A stretch of 64,000 nt of DNA from Aeromonas veronii bv. veronii (GCF_000820225.1 NZ_CDDK01000004.1:118172-182171), one strand, 5' to 3'. Numbered from the stretch's first letter, positions 15,685-24,327 are shown. The notes: generated from the sequence alone by a model not told the origin. Program-made: numbers and translations.

Positions 15685-16379
15685 GTAATTCACTGGAAAT
15701 GGCACTGCGCCTGTTCTCACCAAAGGGGGCGCTCCATGAGCCAACCTCCAGCAACTTCAACGCCCTGGGGCGGGATGATTTTATCGGCGCCCTGCAGGTG
15801 GCCGCCAAAAACAACCCGCAGGGGCTCCAGTTCCTGATGGCCGATCACCAGCTCGACGCTTCCGCCATCTCTGAGCTGGCAGCGCATTTTGAGGGGGAGA
15901 TAGGCAATGCCGAGGCCGGTGGCATGGCGCTGGCTATCCTGCTGCGCCGCCCGCTGCCTGAGCAGCTGGACAGACTGGTGCTGTCTCACCCCCATTACGA
16001 CAAGGAGCGCCGCCGCGCCGCCGTGGTGATGGAGAAGGCCAAGCGTGCCCACCGGGCCGGTAATGACCACGAATATCAGCGCCTGCTGGCTGAGCGTAAC
16101 GGGATCTTGTCTCTCGCCCACGACCACTGTGTCGCCGAGATGCTGCAATCCGGCCGCTGCCCGCACTGCAAGGGGACCGGGATCCGCCCCCGCAAGGGGG
16201 ACGAGTGCCCCAAGTGCCACGGTACCGGGCGAGTCGTGCCGCATGCTGATATGGTGTCACGCCGGTTCGGGCAGGAGATGCGCCAGCGCGTAGAGCGGCT
16301 AGTTGATGAGGTGATACACCAAGCCTCTGACCTGTCCAAGATTATGGACCGGCAAGTGCGCCAGATGCGGGCTGCGTAG
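15681..16379 (+). CDS. Antitermination protein Q
   Basis: 232 residues. A zinc finger with two CxxCxGxG knuckles (CPHCKGTG and CPKCHGTG) lies at about 161-190, preceded by a long helical region and followed by a helix-rich tail, as in lambdoid Q proteins. The start follows GAGGACCAACCC. Q loads on polymerase at the late promoter and lets it pass terminators. The first copy of the repeated promoter/stem-loop cassette lies 0.86 kb downstream, just before the lysis genes, and several intrinsic terminators sit inside the late operon, which agrees with Q control. Confidence 0.8.
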   Translation: MSNSLEMALRLFSPKGALHEPTSSNFNALGRDDFIGALQVAAKNNPQGLQFLMADHQLDASAISELAAHFEGEIGNAEAGGMALAILLRRPLPEQLDRLVLSHPHYDKERRRAAVVMEKAKRAHRAGNDHEYQRLLAERNGILSLAHDHCVAEMLQSGRCPHCKGTGIRPRKGDECPKCHGTGRVVPHADMVSRRFGQEMRQRVERLVDEVIHQASDLSKIMDRQVRQMRAA

Positions 16380-16392
16380 GGGGAGGCGGGAT

Positions 16393-16761
16393 ATGGAACA
16401 GCAAAGCACACACCAGGAGTTGGTTGTTGAGTGCATCGATGGTCAGTTGCGGATCTCGGTTGGGGTGAATACGCTCGCCAACGCACTCGCCACCGGCAGT
16501 CATGGGATGCGCAAGCTGGAAGTCGTTGATGCCGAGGTGTTTGCCAAGGAGGTTATCAAAGAACTCACGCTCGCGCGGGAGTTTGGCGGCAGCTTGGTTC
16601 ACTGTATGCTTGACCATGCTGCCGGACTGGCTGCCGACAAGTACGCTCACTGGATTGAGGTGTCACCGCCTCCGACATACCCAACTCCAGGGTACACCGA
16701 ATTTATCGACAAGCATCGTCCGACACCTTACATACCCACCGGACATTACGATGATGAATAA
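16393..16761 (+). CDS. Hypothetical protein, 122 aa
   Basis: Starts after GGGGGAGG. The N-terminal 90 residues look like a compact alpha/beta domain (VVECIDGQLRISVGVNTLANAL); the C-terminus is proline- and tyrosine-rich (PPPTYPTPGYTEFIDK). Located between q and the late promoter, where phage morons often sit. The family is not recognised. Confidence 0.65.
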   Translation: MEQQSTHQELVVECIDGQLRISVGVNTLANALATGSHGMRKLEVVDAEVFAKEVIKELTLAREFGGSLVHCMLDHAAGLAADKYAHWIEVSPPPTYPTPGYTEFIDKHRPTPYIPTGHYDDE

Positions 16762-16778
16762 CTTTTTAGAGGGTAATC

Positions 16779-17195
16779 ATGGCATTTATACGTTTCATAT
16801 ACGGAAGTAGCCTTGGTCTTGGCTATATCGCGGCAAAGTCATTGAAGGAGGGTGATGAGATCGTCAACCCTGCTGATGGCTCGGTACACACCGTTGAGCG
16901 CATCTATGGCGCAGAGCTGATTGAAGATGACTCAAAGCTCAATGGTGTGTCATTCCCTGTTTTCACAGAGAAAAACAATCCAATCACTCTCAACGAGTGG
17001 GCATCGATAGAGCTGACCAGAGATCAAGGCGGTTTTATAACATCAATCGTTCCGACCAAGAGCTATGAGCGAGGGCTGCCAATGTCGCTGGTGCTGCAAG
17101 GGGATGGTCATTGTGAGTCTGTAGTTGTTGCAGATGGAGATTCGCAGATGGTTGCCGCGATTGGCGATATAAGCTCATGCCATAACAAAGAGTGA
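16779..17195 (+). CDS. Hypothetical protein, 138 aa
   Basis: Starts after AGAGGG. It is beta-rich and acidic with GDEIVNPADGSVHTVERIYG (about 25-44), which resembles a small barrel or Hint-like strand pattern but lacks catalytic residues. Lower G+C than the neighbours suggests separate acquisition. The function is unknown. Confidence 0.65.
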   Translation: MAFIRFIYGSSLGLGYIAAKSLKEGDEIVNPADGSVHTVERIYGAELIEDDSKLNGVSFPVFTEKNNPITLNEWASIELTRDQGGFITSIVPTKSYERGLPMSLVLQGDGHCESVVVADGDSQMVAAIGDISSCHNKE

Positions 17196-17235
17196 TGGGT
17201 GTGCCTGCTGGCTCTCTATTGGCAGCTCTGATTGC

Positions 17236-17306
17236 TTGAATCCCCACCGCCCCAGCGTTAGTATCTATCAAAGATGGCCAGATTCCCCCGGGACTCTGGC
17301 CTTTTT
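17236..17306 (+). promoter_or_regulatory. Late promoter/stem-loop cassette A (pR'-like)
   Basis: TTGAAT (17236-17241), a 17-bp spacer ending CCCAGCGT, and TAGTAT (17259-17264) form the promoter. Eleven bases later GGCCAGA...TCTGGCC plus TTTTT (17276-17306) forms a stem-loop with a U-tract. It sits between the Q-proximal genes and holin, the place of the lambda pR' late promoter. Three more copies with the same spacing lie at 24,328, 32,224 and 40,851. Confidence 0.7.
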
Positions 17307-17314
17307 CATTTCCG

Positions 17315-17335
17315 GCCCGCCATCGTGCGGGCTTT
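17315..17335 (+). terminator. GCCCGC hairpin upstream of holin
   Basis: GCCCGC-catcgt-GCGGGC followed by TTTGTCGTT; a second stem directly after cassette A. Transcription of the lysis genes from cassette A must pass it. Confidence 0.5.
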
Positions 17336-17353
17336 GTCGTTTCTGGAGGGGCG

Positions 17354-17671
17354 ATGACGCCTGACAAGGATCCACAGAACTACAGCATGCTCGCCTATCT
17401 GGCGTTCGGCGGGCTGAGCGTATGGGGAGGGCTTGTGACCTACATACAGACAGTGAAGCGCGAAGGGCGGCAGTTCCGCTGGGCGGAGGCGGCGCTGCAG
17501 GTTGTGGTGTCAGGCTTCGCCGGGATGCTAACCATGCTTCTGAGCTGGTATATCGCCGCACCGCTGCCGCTGTGTGGCTTTATGGCCGGTCTGGCTGGCC
17601 TGATGGGGTCGAAGGCTCTGGAGCTTTACGAACGCCGGGCAACCGGCTGGATGAGTGGGGGGAAAGGGTGA
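17354..17671 (+). CDS. Phage holin
   Basis: 105 residues with three hydrophobic segments (about 12-33, 46-66 and 69-86) and a polar, charged C-terminus. This fits holins that form lesions in the inner membrane to release endolysin. GGAGGGG precedes the ATG, and its TGA overlaps the endolysin ATG. The family resembles phage holin superfamily III, judged from topology and context. Confidence 0.8.
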   Translation: MTPDKDPQNYSMLAYLAFGGLSVWGGLVTYIQTVKREGRQFRWAEAALQVVVSGFAGMLTMLLSWYIAAPLPLCGFMAGLAGLMGSKALELYERRATGWMSGGKG

Positions 17672-18219
17672 TGAGTATTCGCCTGCAAGTTATTGATGAG
17701 GTGATCCAGCGTGAGGGGGGTGACAAGTTCACTGATCGCGCAGAGGACCGCGGCGGCCCGACTCGCTGGGGGGTGACTCAAGCCACTGCTCGCCAGTTCG
17801 GCTACACCGGCCATATGCGCGACTACCCAAAGGCTGAGGCGGTAAAGGCCTACACCTCTTACTGGAACCAGATGCGCCTCTCATCCATCGAGGTGATTGA
17901 TGCCGATCTGGCCACCTACCTGTTTGACTATGGGGTCAACTCCGGTCCAGGGCGGGCAGCAAAAGACCTCCAGCGCCTGCTGAATGTGTTGAACGATCGA
18001 CAAAAACTCTATCCAGACGTGATAGCAGACGGGGCCATCGGGCCCCGTTCTCTTTCTGTGCTGGAGAGTTACGTCAAGGCGCGCGGTACAGGTGGCAAAC
18101 GCCTTCTTGCCGAGGCTGTGAACTCACTTCGAATTGCCCACTGCATCACACTGGCTGAGCGTCAGGAGTCGCAGGAGGCCAATGCCTACGGCTGGCTGAG
18201 CCGGATTTGCAACCTGTGA
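17671..18219 (+). CDS. Endolysin, GH108 N-acetylmuramidase
   Basis: 182 residues. EVIQREGGDKFTDRAEDRGGPTRWGVTQATAR places the catalytic Glu15 of glycoside hydrolase family 108 in the REGG motif. DADLATYLFDYGVNSGPGRAAKDLQRLLN follows, and the C-terminal part (about 108-180) with DGAIGPRSLSVLESY is the family's peptidoglycan-binding domain 3. It cleaves the glycan backbone of peptidoglycan. No signal peptide is seen, so export depends on the holin encoded just upstream. Confidence 0.9.
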   Translation: MSIRLQVIDEVIQREGGDKFTDRAEDRGGPTRWGVTQATARQFGYTGHMRDYPKAEAVKAYTSYWNQMRLSSIEVIDADLATYLFDYGVNSGPGRAAKDLQRLLNVLNDRQKLYPDVIADGAIGPRSLSVLESYVKARGTGGKRLLAEAVNSLRIAHCITLAERQESQEANAYGWLSRICNL

Positions 18220-18226
18220 GGTAGGT

Positions 18227-18451
18227 ATGGAACACATCGTTGAGGTGGTAGCCAACTGGATTGTCATCCTGATGGCCGTGGTAGGGGGCGCATCCTTGGT
18301 TGTTCAGGGGCTGGCCAAGATTGCGGCCATCACCCCGTCCACCCGGGATGATGAGATTATCGGGAAGGTTGATGCCTTCTTGGTCGGTCTCGCCAAGATC
18401 CTGGACAAGCTGGCCCTGAACCTGCCGGCCGACAAAGCCAGGAAGCAATAA
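18227..18451 (+). CDS. Small membrane protein in the lysis cassette
   Basis: 74 residues; residues 9-33 (ANWIVILMAVVGGASLVVQGLAKIA) form one membrane segment, and a second amphipathic stretch (VDAFLVGLAKILDKLALNL) follows. GAGGTAGG precedes the ATG. It could be a second holin or antiholin; neither is shown. Confidence 0.65.
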   Translation: MEHIVEVVANWIVILMAVVGGASLVVQGLAKIAAITPSTRDDEIIGKVDAFLVGLAKILDKLALNLPADKARKQ

Positions 18452-18452
18452 C

Positions 18453-18683
18453 ATGAACAGCTTGCTCCAACTGCTCGACATTCTAACGGCCCTGCTGGGC
18501 CGTTGGCTTAAGCAGGAACGGGCAAGGGAGGTGCAGGAAAGCTATGACCAAAACCATAGTGACCCACAAGGGCGCTTTGCTGCTCGCTTCGGCGCTGCTT
18601 CTGGCCAGCTGCCAGACAACACCAAGCCAAACAGCGAACTGCCCACCACCCACTCCCAGGCTGACATGGAGCCCCGCCAATAA
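18453..18683 (+). CDS. Small protein overlapping the spanin gene, possible inner spanin remnant
   Basis: 76 residues: N-terminal hydrophobic helix (SLLQLLDILTALLGRWL), then charged and Gln/Ser-rich sequence. The lipoprotein gene begins inside it in another frame, the nested arrangement of Rz/Rz1 spanins. It is too short for a typical Rz with a coiled-coil ectodomain, so the assignment is tentative. Confidence 0.5.
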   Translation: MNSLLQLLDILTALLGRWLKQERAREVQESYDQNHSDPQGRFAARFGAASGQLPDNTKPNSELPTTHSQADMEPRQ

Positions 18684-18762
18684 CGGCGGGGTTTGTCTTT
18701 CTGGGGACTCAACAGCCGACCTACTGGACTATCTCGATGCACTGGAGCGATGCGGTGGTTAA
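18544..18762 (+). CDS. Rz1-like outer-membrane spanin lipoprotein
   Basis: 72 residues with a signal peptide ending in the lipobox LASC, so Cys23 would be lipidated. The mature part is proline-rich (CPPPTPRLTWSPANNGG) and ends DLLDYLDALERC. Phage o-spanins have this layout and complete lysis by fusing the outer and inner membranes. AGGAAAGCT precedes the ATG, which lies inside the preceding gene in a different frame. Confidence 0.75.
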   Translation: MTKTIVTHKGALLLASALLLASCQTTPSQTANCPPPTPRLTWSPANNGGVCLSGDSTADLLDYLDALERCGG

Positions 18763-18916
18763 TGGCGTTACCGTGACCGGGGTTATCACTCACGTTAAGG
18801 AGTATGACGGCAGTCATGCCCTGGTTGTTCTCAATACCGGCGTTTCCGTAGTGGTACCGGCAACCCATCAGCCCGTACCCGGCGACACCGTTGTCGAAGG
18901 CGAGCTATCTCTCTAA
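18755..18916 (+). CDS. Small hypothetical protein, 53 aa, before terminase
   Basis: A GTG at 18755 with GGAG seven bases upstream opens a 53-codon frame that stops as TAA immediately before the terminase ATG (TAAATG). An in-frame ATG lies at 18737. The product is beta-rich (VTVTGVITHVKEYDGSHALVVLNTG) and resembles a small barrel. Its tight spacing to terS supports a real gene; the family is unknown. Confidence 0.55.
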   Translation: MVNGVTVTGVITHVKEYDGSHALVVLNTGVSVVVPATHQPVPGDTVVEGELSL

Positions 18917-19807
18917 ATGGCAAAGACCGACTGGGCACAGCTCAATGCAGAATTCCTGCAGGAGCACGAAGCGACCGGCATCAGTGCAAAAGACTGGTGT
19001 GACAGCCGCGGCCTGAACTACAACTCGGCGCGTCGCTATTTGAAATCTCGGGGGCAATCCCCCGCACAACCCGATAAATCTCGCGTAGCTGCGCAACCTG
19101 CGCAATCCGAAGTGCGCAAAACTGCGCAATCTGCGCAAAGTGCGCAACCAAAGGGGAATGAAGGCCAGACCAAGAGGGGAGAGGGAAGGGGGGAAAGGTC
19201 ATCCTCATCCACGCAAACCCCTGACGAGTCAGACCAAAACCCGAAAAGAAAATCGGGACGCCAGCCAGATGGCCGCTTTGGCGTGGGCAATCGTGAGTCC
19301 GTCGGCAACCCAGGCAACCCGAGCCCTGTCGCAAAGTGGAAGCCAGGCGATCGGCCCGCGCTGACCCATGGCGGTTACGCCCAGTTCCTCGATTCGCCTG
19401 AGCTGTTCGACCAGGCCGAGGAGTTGAGGCTGAGGGACGAGCTGATATTCACCCGGGCTCGCGTTATCTCTGTCACCAAGACCTTGAAGAACCTGCATCA
19501 GGATCTGGTCGATGCCACCGAGATGACCGACCGGATTGGGCTCTATGACAAGATCCTGAAAGCTGAGCAGGCACTTGACCGCAACATCCAGCGAATCGAG
19601 TCAATCGAGCGCACCCTGAGCGCCATTCGCATCGATGAGGTGACCGGCCCCAAGATTGAGGCGGACACCAAGCGCATCAAAGCGGCCACCCGCAAGTTGA
19701 CGGCCGAAGCCGATCGGCTGGAGAAGGATGGCGGCAGCGATACCACCCCAGTGAGTGAGATGCTCTCGGAGCTCCACGAGATGGGGACTGGCGGCATGAT
19801 GTCGTGA
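18917..19807 (+). CDS. terS: Terminase small subunit
   Basis: 296 residues upstream of the terminase ATPase. The N-terminus (LNAEFLQEHEATGISAKDWCDSRGLNYNSARRYLKSRG) is a helix-turn-helix of the small-terminase type. A disordered Ala/Gln/Ser-rich linker (55-110) follows, then a helical oligomerisation region with TKTLKNLHQDLVDATEMTDRIGLYDKILKAEQAL. It recognises the packaging site on phage DNA and activates the large subunit. Six TGCGCAA repeats lie inside the linker-coding sequence and may be that site. Confidence 0.8.
   Translation: MAKTDWAQLNAEFLQEHEATGISAKDWCDSRGLNYNSARRYLKSRGQSPAQPDKSRVAAQPAQSEVRKTAQSAQSAQPKGNEGQTKRGEGRGERSSSSTQTPDESDQNPKRKSGRQPDGRFGVGNRESVGNPGNPSPVAKWKPGDRPALTHGGYAQFLDSPELFDQAEELRLRDELIFTRARVISVTKTLKNLHQDLVDATEMTDRIGLYDKILKAEQALDRNIQRIESIERTLSAIRIDEVTGPKIEADTKRIKAATRKLTAEADRLEKDGGSDTTPVSEMLSELHEMGTGGMMS
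19090..19147 (+). repeat. Six TGCGCAA iterons inside terS, candidate pac/cos site
   Basis: TGCGCAA begins at 19090, 19099, 19113, 19123, 19132 and 19141, giving spacings of 9, 14, 10, 9 and 9 bp. The unit has a palindromic TGCGCA core. Packaging sites often lie within or beside small-terminase genes, and terminase binding sites are often repeated, so this is a candidate packaging signal. The repeats also encode the AQS-rich linker, a simpler explanation that cannot be excluded. Confidence 0.5.
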
Positions 19808-19849
19808 TAAAATGCGAGTCATAATTCACCAGTCATGCAGGAGTCAGCG

Positions 19850-20050
19850 ATGAAACAAAGAGAGCGTCAGGCCACCCAGCGAATTTTGGCTATTGAGGCT
19901 ATCGCCAAGCTGCGCTCTGTGTCAGAGCTGTTTGGGGTAGAAGATACCGGGCCTGATGGTGATGAGCGTGCAATGGCTGCCTTCAAGCGTTGGGATGAAA
20001 AGATCACTGAGCTTGAGCGGTGGATAAAAGATGAAAGCCCAATCGCCTGA
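19850..20050 (+). CDS. Small hypothetical protein, 66 aa
   Basis: The ATG at 19850 is favoured over one 15 bases upstream because CAGGAG lies eight bases before it. A charged, helical product (QRERQATQRILAIEAIAKLR and ERWIKDESPIA). Located between the terminase subunits and overlapping the next reading frame; unknown function. Confidence 0.6.
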   Translation: MKQRERQATQRILAIEAIAKLRSVSELFGVEDTGPDGDERAMAAFKRWDEKITELERWIKDESPIA

Positions 20051-20072
20051 GTTTTCCACGCTGGAGGGAGTG

Positions 20073-20441
20073 ATGAGAATTTATCGCAAGGATGAGACAG
20101 GGAAGGCTGTTTACATTGCTGACTACCCGTTGCCAAGAGAGGTGTGCGATGAAATCGATTCAGGGCGCGATGGCCGCGAGGTGTGGTACGAACTGCCTCC
20201 TGTCATGGGGGAATTGCGACTGATTGGCAGTGATGAAGAGCCTGATTATGCCGCCACTGTCACCCATGAGCGCATCCTCCTTGAGCCATACCGCCTTTAC
20301 CGCAACGGTGTGCTGGTCGAGATGGGCGCCATGATTGCCGATCCCCGCCATGTGACTATGTTGGCCGAGAGCGCCAAGCAGCGCGCCGCAGCCAGGGATG
20401 AGGTTGGCCGTATCGCCGCAGCATGGCGCGAACTAGCGTAA
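20073..20441 (+). CDS. Hypothetical protein, 122 aa
   Basis: The ATG at 20073 follows GGAGGGAG; an earlier in-frame ATG at 20031 would overlap the previous gene. The product MRIYRKDETGKAVYIADYPLP... has beta-strand-like sequence and a helical Ala/Arg-rich C-terminus. An intrinsic terminator follows. The family is not recognised. Confidence 0.65.
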   Translation: MRIYRKDETGKAVYIADYPLPREVCDEIDSGRDGREVWYELPPVMGELRLIGSDEEPDYAATVTHERILLEPYRLYRNGVLVEMGAMIADPRHVTMLAESAKQRAAARDEVGRIAAAWRELA

Positions 20442-20460
20442 ACACTGCATCACCCACACC

Positions 20461-20482
20461 AACCCGCTTCGGCGGGTTTTTT
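20461..20482 (+). terminator. Intrinsic terminator upstream of terL
   Basis: AACCCGC-TTCG-GCGGGTT followed by TTTT: a perfect 7-bp stem with a UUCG tetraloop, between a hypothetical gene and terL. Late transcripts must read through it. Confidence 0.75.
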
Positions 20483-20500
20483 ATTGCCTGAGACCCTCCA

Positions 20501-22198
20501 ATGACCGAACTCGACATCTCCGCCATGACTGAGCAGGAGCAGGTTGCCTGCATCCGCGAAAAGCTCAGCGATAAGTGGTGGCGGATGAACAACCTCTACA
20601 TGATCGAGAACGAGCAGGGCCAGCTGGTGCGCTTTCGGCTGCGCCCGGCGCAAGAGCTGCTGTTCAAGACCATGTGGTGGCTCAACATCATCCTCAAGGC
20701 GCGTCAGCTCGGGTTCTCCACGGCCATCGATATCTATCTGCTCGATGAGGCGCTGTTCAACAAGAACATCAAGTGCGGGATCATCGCCCAGGATCTGACG
20801 GCAGCAGGCGAGATATACCGCACCAAGATTGAAGTCCCGTTCGATAACCTACCTGGCTGGCTCAAGGCCCAGTTCAAGGTGGTTACCCGGCGCGGTGGGG
20901 CCAATGGCGGTCACATCCTGTTCCGGCACGGCTCCAGTATTCAGGTGGCCACCTCTTTCCGCTCCGGTACCGTCCAGCGCCTGCATGTGTCAGAGCACGG
21001 CAAGATCTGCGCCAAGTACCCGGAGAAGGCCAAGGAGGTGCGAACCGGTACCCTGCAGGCCATTCACCCGGGCGCAGTGGCCTTTATTGAATCCACTGCC
21101 GAAGGTGTGGGTGGAGACTTCCACGCCATGAGCATGAAGTCCCTCGAGCTGGCCAGGGCATCCGGTGAGCTCAGTAAGCTGGATTGGAAGTTCCACTTCT
21201 TCGCCTGGTGGCAGGACCCAAAGTATCGCGCAGACGTTCCGGCGTCCGGCGTGGTGGCCAGCAAAGCCCAGCTTGAATACTTCGCCGCGGTTGAGAAGGC
21301 GATGAACTGCACCATCAGTGACGAACAGCGTCAGTGGTACGTGCTGAAAGAGTCAACCTTGGGCGCAGAGATGAAGCAGGAGTTCCCCAGTACGCCGCTG
21401 GAGGCGTTCCTGACCTCTGGCCGTAGGGTATTCGACCCCATCGCCACCATGGAGGCAGAGGGCGACTGCATGCCGCCTCTCATCGTCTATGACATGGACC
21501 CCGTTACCGGCAGACGCGAGAAGGCTCGCAAGCCTGACAAACTGGACGAGCAGGGACAGCGCTCCCTTGAGAACATGCTGTTGGTGTGGGAGCTTCCAGA
21601 TCCCGATGAGGATTACGCCATTGGCGCCGACGTGGCGGAAGGTCTCGAGCACGGCGACCGCTCCAGCTTTGATGTGATCGCCAAGAGTGACGGGCGCCAG
21701 GTTGCCCACTGGTTCGGTCATCTCGATCCCGGTCTCTTTGCCCAGCTGCTGGCCCATGTCGGCAAGTTCTACGGCACCGCAGAGCATGGCCCCGCCTATA
21801 TCGGCCCGGAGCGCAACAACCACGGTCACGCCGTCCTGCTCAAGCTGCGCGAGCTCTATCCTACCCGCCGCATCTACACCCAGGAGTATATCGACCGGGA
21901 TCGGGACGATGAGACCCAGCGCCTCGGCTGGCTGACCACCCGCCAATCCAAGCCGATCGTGGTGGATGGTCTCAAGGCCCTGTTGCGTGCCGGTCAGGCC
22001 GGGATCCGCTGGATAGGCACCATTTCCGAAGCAACCACCTACGTCTACGACAAATCCGGCAGCATGAACGCCCAGGACGGCTGCTACGACGACCAACTGA
22101 TGAGCTACATGATTGCCCAAGAGATGCGCGCCCGCATGCCTGCTCGCATCGTCAAACCCGAATCCACCCGTAAACCCAAGCATTGGATGGCCAACTGA
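20501..22198 (+). CDS. terL: Terminase large subunit
   Basis: 565 residues. The ATPase domain has the Walker A-like KARQLGFST (66-74) and a Walker B-like LHVSE (161-165) with the catalytic Glu. VAFIESTAEGVGGDFH resembles motif III. The C-terminal nuclease domain begins near residue 370 with YAIGADVAEGLEHGDRSSFDV, giving the first metal-binding Asp of an RNase H-like fold, and ends with CYDDQLMSYMIA, carrying later acidic residues. It cuts concatemeric DNA and drives it into the prohead. The stop overlaps the portal ATG (TGATG). Confidence 0.9.
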   Translation: MTELDISAMTEQEQVACIREKLSDKWWRMNNLYMIENEQGQLVRFRLRPAQELLFKTMWWLNIILKARQLGFSTAIDIYLLDEALFNKNIKCGIIAQDLTAAGEIYRTKIEVPFDNLPGWLKAQFKVVTRRGGANGGHILFRHGSSIQVATSFRSGTVQRLHVSEHGKICAKYPEKAKEVRTGTLQAIHPGAVAFIESTAEGVGGDFHAMSMKSLELARASGELSKLDWKFHFFAWWQDPKYRADVPASGVVASKAQLEYFAAVEKAMNCTISDEQRQWYVLKESTLGAEMKQEFPSTPLEAFLTSGRRVFDPIATMEAEGDCMPPLIVYDMDPVTGRREKARKPDKLDEQGQRSLENMLLVWELPDPDEDYAIGADVAEGLEHGDRSSFDVIAKSDGRQVAHWFGHLDPGLFAQLLAHVGKFYGTAEHGPAYIGPERNNHGHAVLLKLRELYPTRRIYTQEYIDRDRDDETQRLGWLTTRQSKPIVVDGLKALLRAGQAGIRWIGTISEATTYVYDKSGSMNAQDGCYDDQLMSYMIAQEMRARMPARIVKPESTRKPKHWMAN

Positions 22199-24324
22199 TG
22201 ATCAACTCACAACCAAAAGCCCCCGAGAAGGGCGGCCTCGACACGCAGAAGCTGCTCGCGCTGATGAGCGATATCAATGGCCAGCCAGACTGGCGAAGCC
22301 TTGCCAATCGCTCCTGTGCCTACTACGACGGCGACCAGCTGCCGCCTGAGGTGGTCAAGGTGCTCAAGGAGCGTGGCCAGCCCATCACCATCCATAACCT
22401 GATCGCCCCGACTATCGACGGCGTGTTGGGGATGGAGGCCAAGAGCCGCACCGATCTGATGGTTGTCGCTGATGACCACGACGATGAGCTCGAGCAGCTT
22501 GCCGAGGCAGTCAACGCCGAATATTCCGACATGTGCCGCCTTGGCGGGCTGGATCGCGCCCGGGGCGAGGCATATGGCGGCCAAATCAAGACCGGCTTGG
22601 GTTGGGTGGAGGTAAGCCGACGCAGTGACCCGTTCGGCCCGCGCTACAAGTTCAGCAGCGTCCACCGTGACGAGGTGTATTGGGATTGGCACAGCCGGGA
22701 GCCAGATCTCAGCGACTGCCGTTGGCTGATGCGCCGTCGCTGGGTTGATCTGGATGAGGCCAAGACCATGTTCCCGAGCAAGGCTCAGGCGCTGGAATGG
22801 GGCGTCAATGATTGGGCTGGGATGGTCAGCCTGACCGCCATAGAGGGGCTGGACCCCAACCTTGTCAGCGCCTATGACGAATGGAGCCAGTTCAGCGGCA
22901 AAGAAGTGGAGTGGTGCAGCCGGGAGCGGGATCGAGTCCTGCTGCAGGTGGTCTACTACCGCACCTACACCATGCGCCAGGTGTTGATGCTCGACTCTGG
23001 CCGGGCGCTGGAGTTTGACAAGAGCAATCAGCTACACCGCGCCGCCATTGCCAGTGGTCGCGCCAGGCTGGAACGCTGTCCGGTAGCCGTGATCCGCGAG
23101 TCATGGTTCGTTGGCCCCCATCATCTGGTCGATCGCCCCTGCACCGCACCACACAACATGTATCCGCTGGTGCCGTTCTGGGGGTACCGCAAGGACCGCA
23201 CCGGCGAGCCATATGGCCTGATTGCCCGCGCCATGCCAGCACAGGATGAGGTGAACCTGCGCCGTATCAAGCTGACCTTCTTGCTGCAGGCCAAGCGCGT
23301 CATCATGGACAAGGACGCCACCAACATGAGCCGGGATCAGGTGCTGGAGCAGGTAGAGCGCCCTGATGGCTATATCGAGCTCAACCCTGACCGTGCCAAT
23401 AAGACCAGCGTGAGCGACGCCTTCAAGGTGGAGCAGGATTTCAACGTTGCAGCCCAGCAGTTCCAGGTGATGCAGGACTCGGTGAAGCTCATCCAGGATA
23501 CCATGGGGGTTTATGCCGCCTTCTTGGGGCAGGGCTCTACCGGCCAATCTGGCGTTGCCATCAGCAACCTTGTGGAGCAGGGCGCGACCACCCTGTCGGA
23601 GATCAACGACAACTACCGGATGGGCTGCCAGCAGGTAGGGCAGCTGGCACTGGCCTATCTGCTTGAGGATATGGCCAGCAAGCGCAACTACAAGGTGACC
23701 GTCAACCGCGACGACCCGCGCCGCCGCAAGGCTGTGGTGATCAACGTGGAGCAGGAAGGTGGCAAGCTGACCAACGACGTGACTCGCCTGCGAGCCCATA
23801 TCGCCCTGGCGCCCATCCAGCAGACCGCCGCTTACAAGCAGCAGCTGGCCGAGCGAATGACCCAGGCTATGTCCCAGCTGCCGCCAGAGGCCGCCGCTGC
23901 CTGCTTTGATTTGCTGGTCGAGCTGATGGATGTGCCGCGCAAGGCGGAGTTTGTGGAGCGGATCCGCAACGCTCTGAACATCCAGAAAGACCCGGAAGAG
24001 ATGAGCGATGAGGAGCGCGCTGCCGCAGAGCAGCAGGCCCAGCTGGCCCAGATGCAGCAGCAGATGGCCATGCAGGAGATGCAGGCCAAGCTGGCAGAGC
24101 TGGAAGGCAAGGCCGCCAAGTGGCAGGCAGAGGCCCAGCGCATCGCCAAGTTGACCGACTCTATCCGCTTCGAGGACGCCCTCAAGCAGGCCAAGACCGG
24201 CAAGACGCTGCAGGAGATGGAGCAGCTGGCAGCCCAGCAGCAGGCGATGCAGGCCGAGCAGGCAGCCCTGCAGGCCCAGCTGTTGGACACCATTCAGCAG
24301 CAGATAGACGCGATCGCGCTCTGA
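22198..24324 (+). CDS. Portal protein, P22 gp1-like
   Basis: 708 residues, close to the P22 portal length. Features include DWRSLANRSCAYYDGDQLPPEVVKVLKERGQPITIHNLI near the N-terminus, a conserved WDWHSREPDLSDCRWLMRRRW, FWGYRKDRTGEPYGLIARAMP, and a long Gln/Ala/Met-rich helical C-terminus (about 600-700), like the P22 barrel helix. Twelve copies form the ring for DNA entry and exit and the tail attachment site. The ATG at 22198 overlaps the terminase stop. Confidence 0.88.
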   Translation: MINSQPKAPEKGGLDTQKLLALMSDINGQPDWRSLANRSCAYYDGDQLPPEVVKVLKERGQPITIHNLIAPTIDGVLGMEAKSRTDLMVVADDHDDELEQLAEAVNAEYSDMCRLGGLDRARGEAYGGQIKTGLGWVEVSRRSDPFGPRYKFSSVHRDEVYWDWHSREPDLSDCRWLMRRRWVDLDEAKTMFPSKAQALEWGVNDWAGMVSLTAIEGLDPNLVSAYDEWSQFSGKEVEWCSRERDRVLLQVVYYRTYTMRQVLMLDSGRALEFDKSNQLHRAAIASGRARLERCPVAVIRESWFVGPHHLVDRPCTAPHNMYPLVPFWGYRKDRTGEPYGLIARAMPAQDEVNLRRIKLTFLLQAKRVIMDKDATNMSRDQVLEQVERPDGYIELNPDRANKTSVSDAFKVEQDFNVAAQQFQVMQDSVKLIQDTMGVYAAFLGQGSTGQSGVAISNLVEQGATTLSEINDNYRMGCQQVGQLALAYLLEDMASKRNYKVTVNRDDPRRRKAVVINVEQEGGKLTNDVTRLRAHIALAPIQQTAAYKQQLAERMTQAMSQLPPEAAAACFDLLVELMDVPRKAEFVERIRNALNIQKDPEEMSDEERAAAEQQAQLAQMQQQMAMQEMQAKLAELEGKAAKWQAEAQRIAKLTDSIRFEDALKQAKTGKTLQEMEQLAAQQQAMQAEQAALQAQLLDTIQQQIDAIAL

Positions 24325-24327
24325 TAG

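Noticed and set aside
15681..16379. DnaJ-like chaperone reading of the CxxCxGxG protein
   Set aside because: It has only two zinc knuckles and no J domain, and its position before the late promoter fits antiterminator Q.
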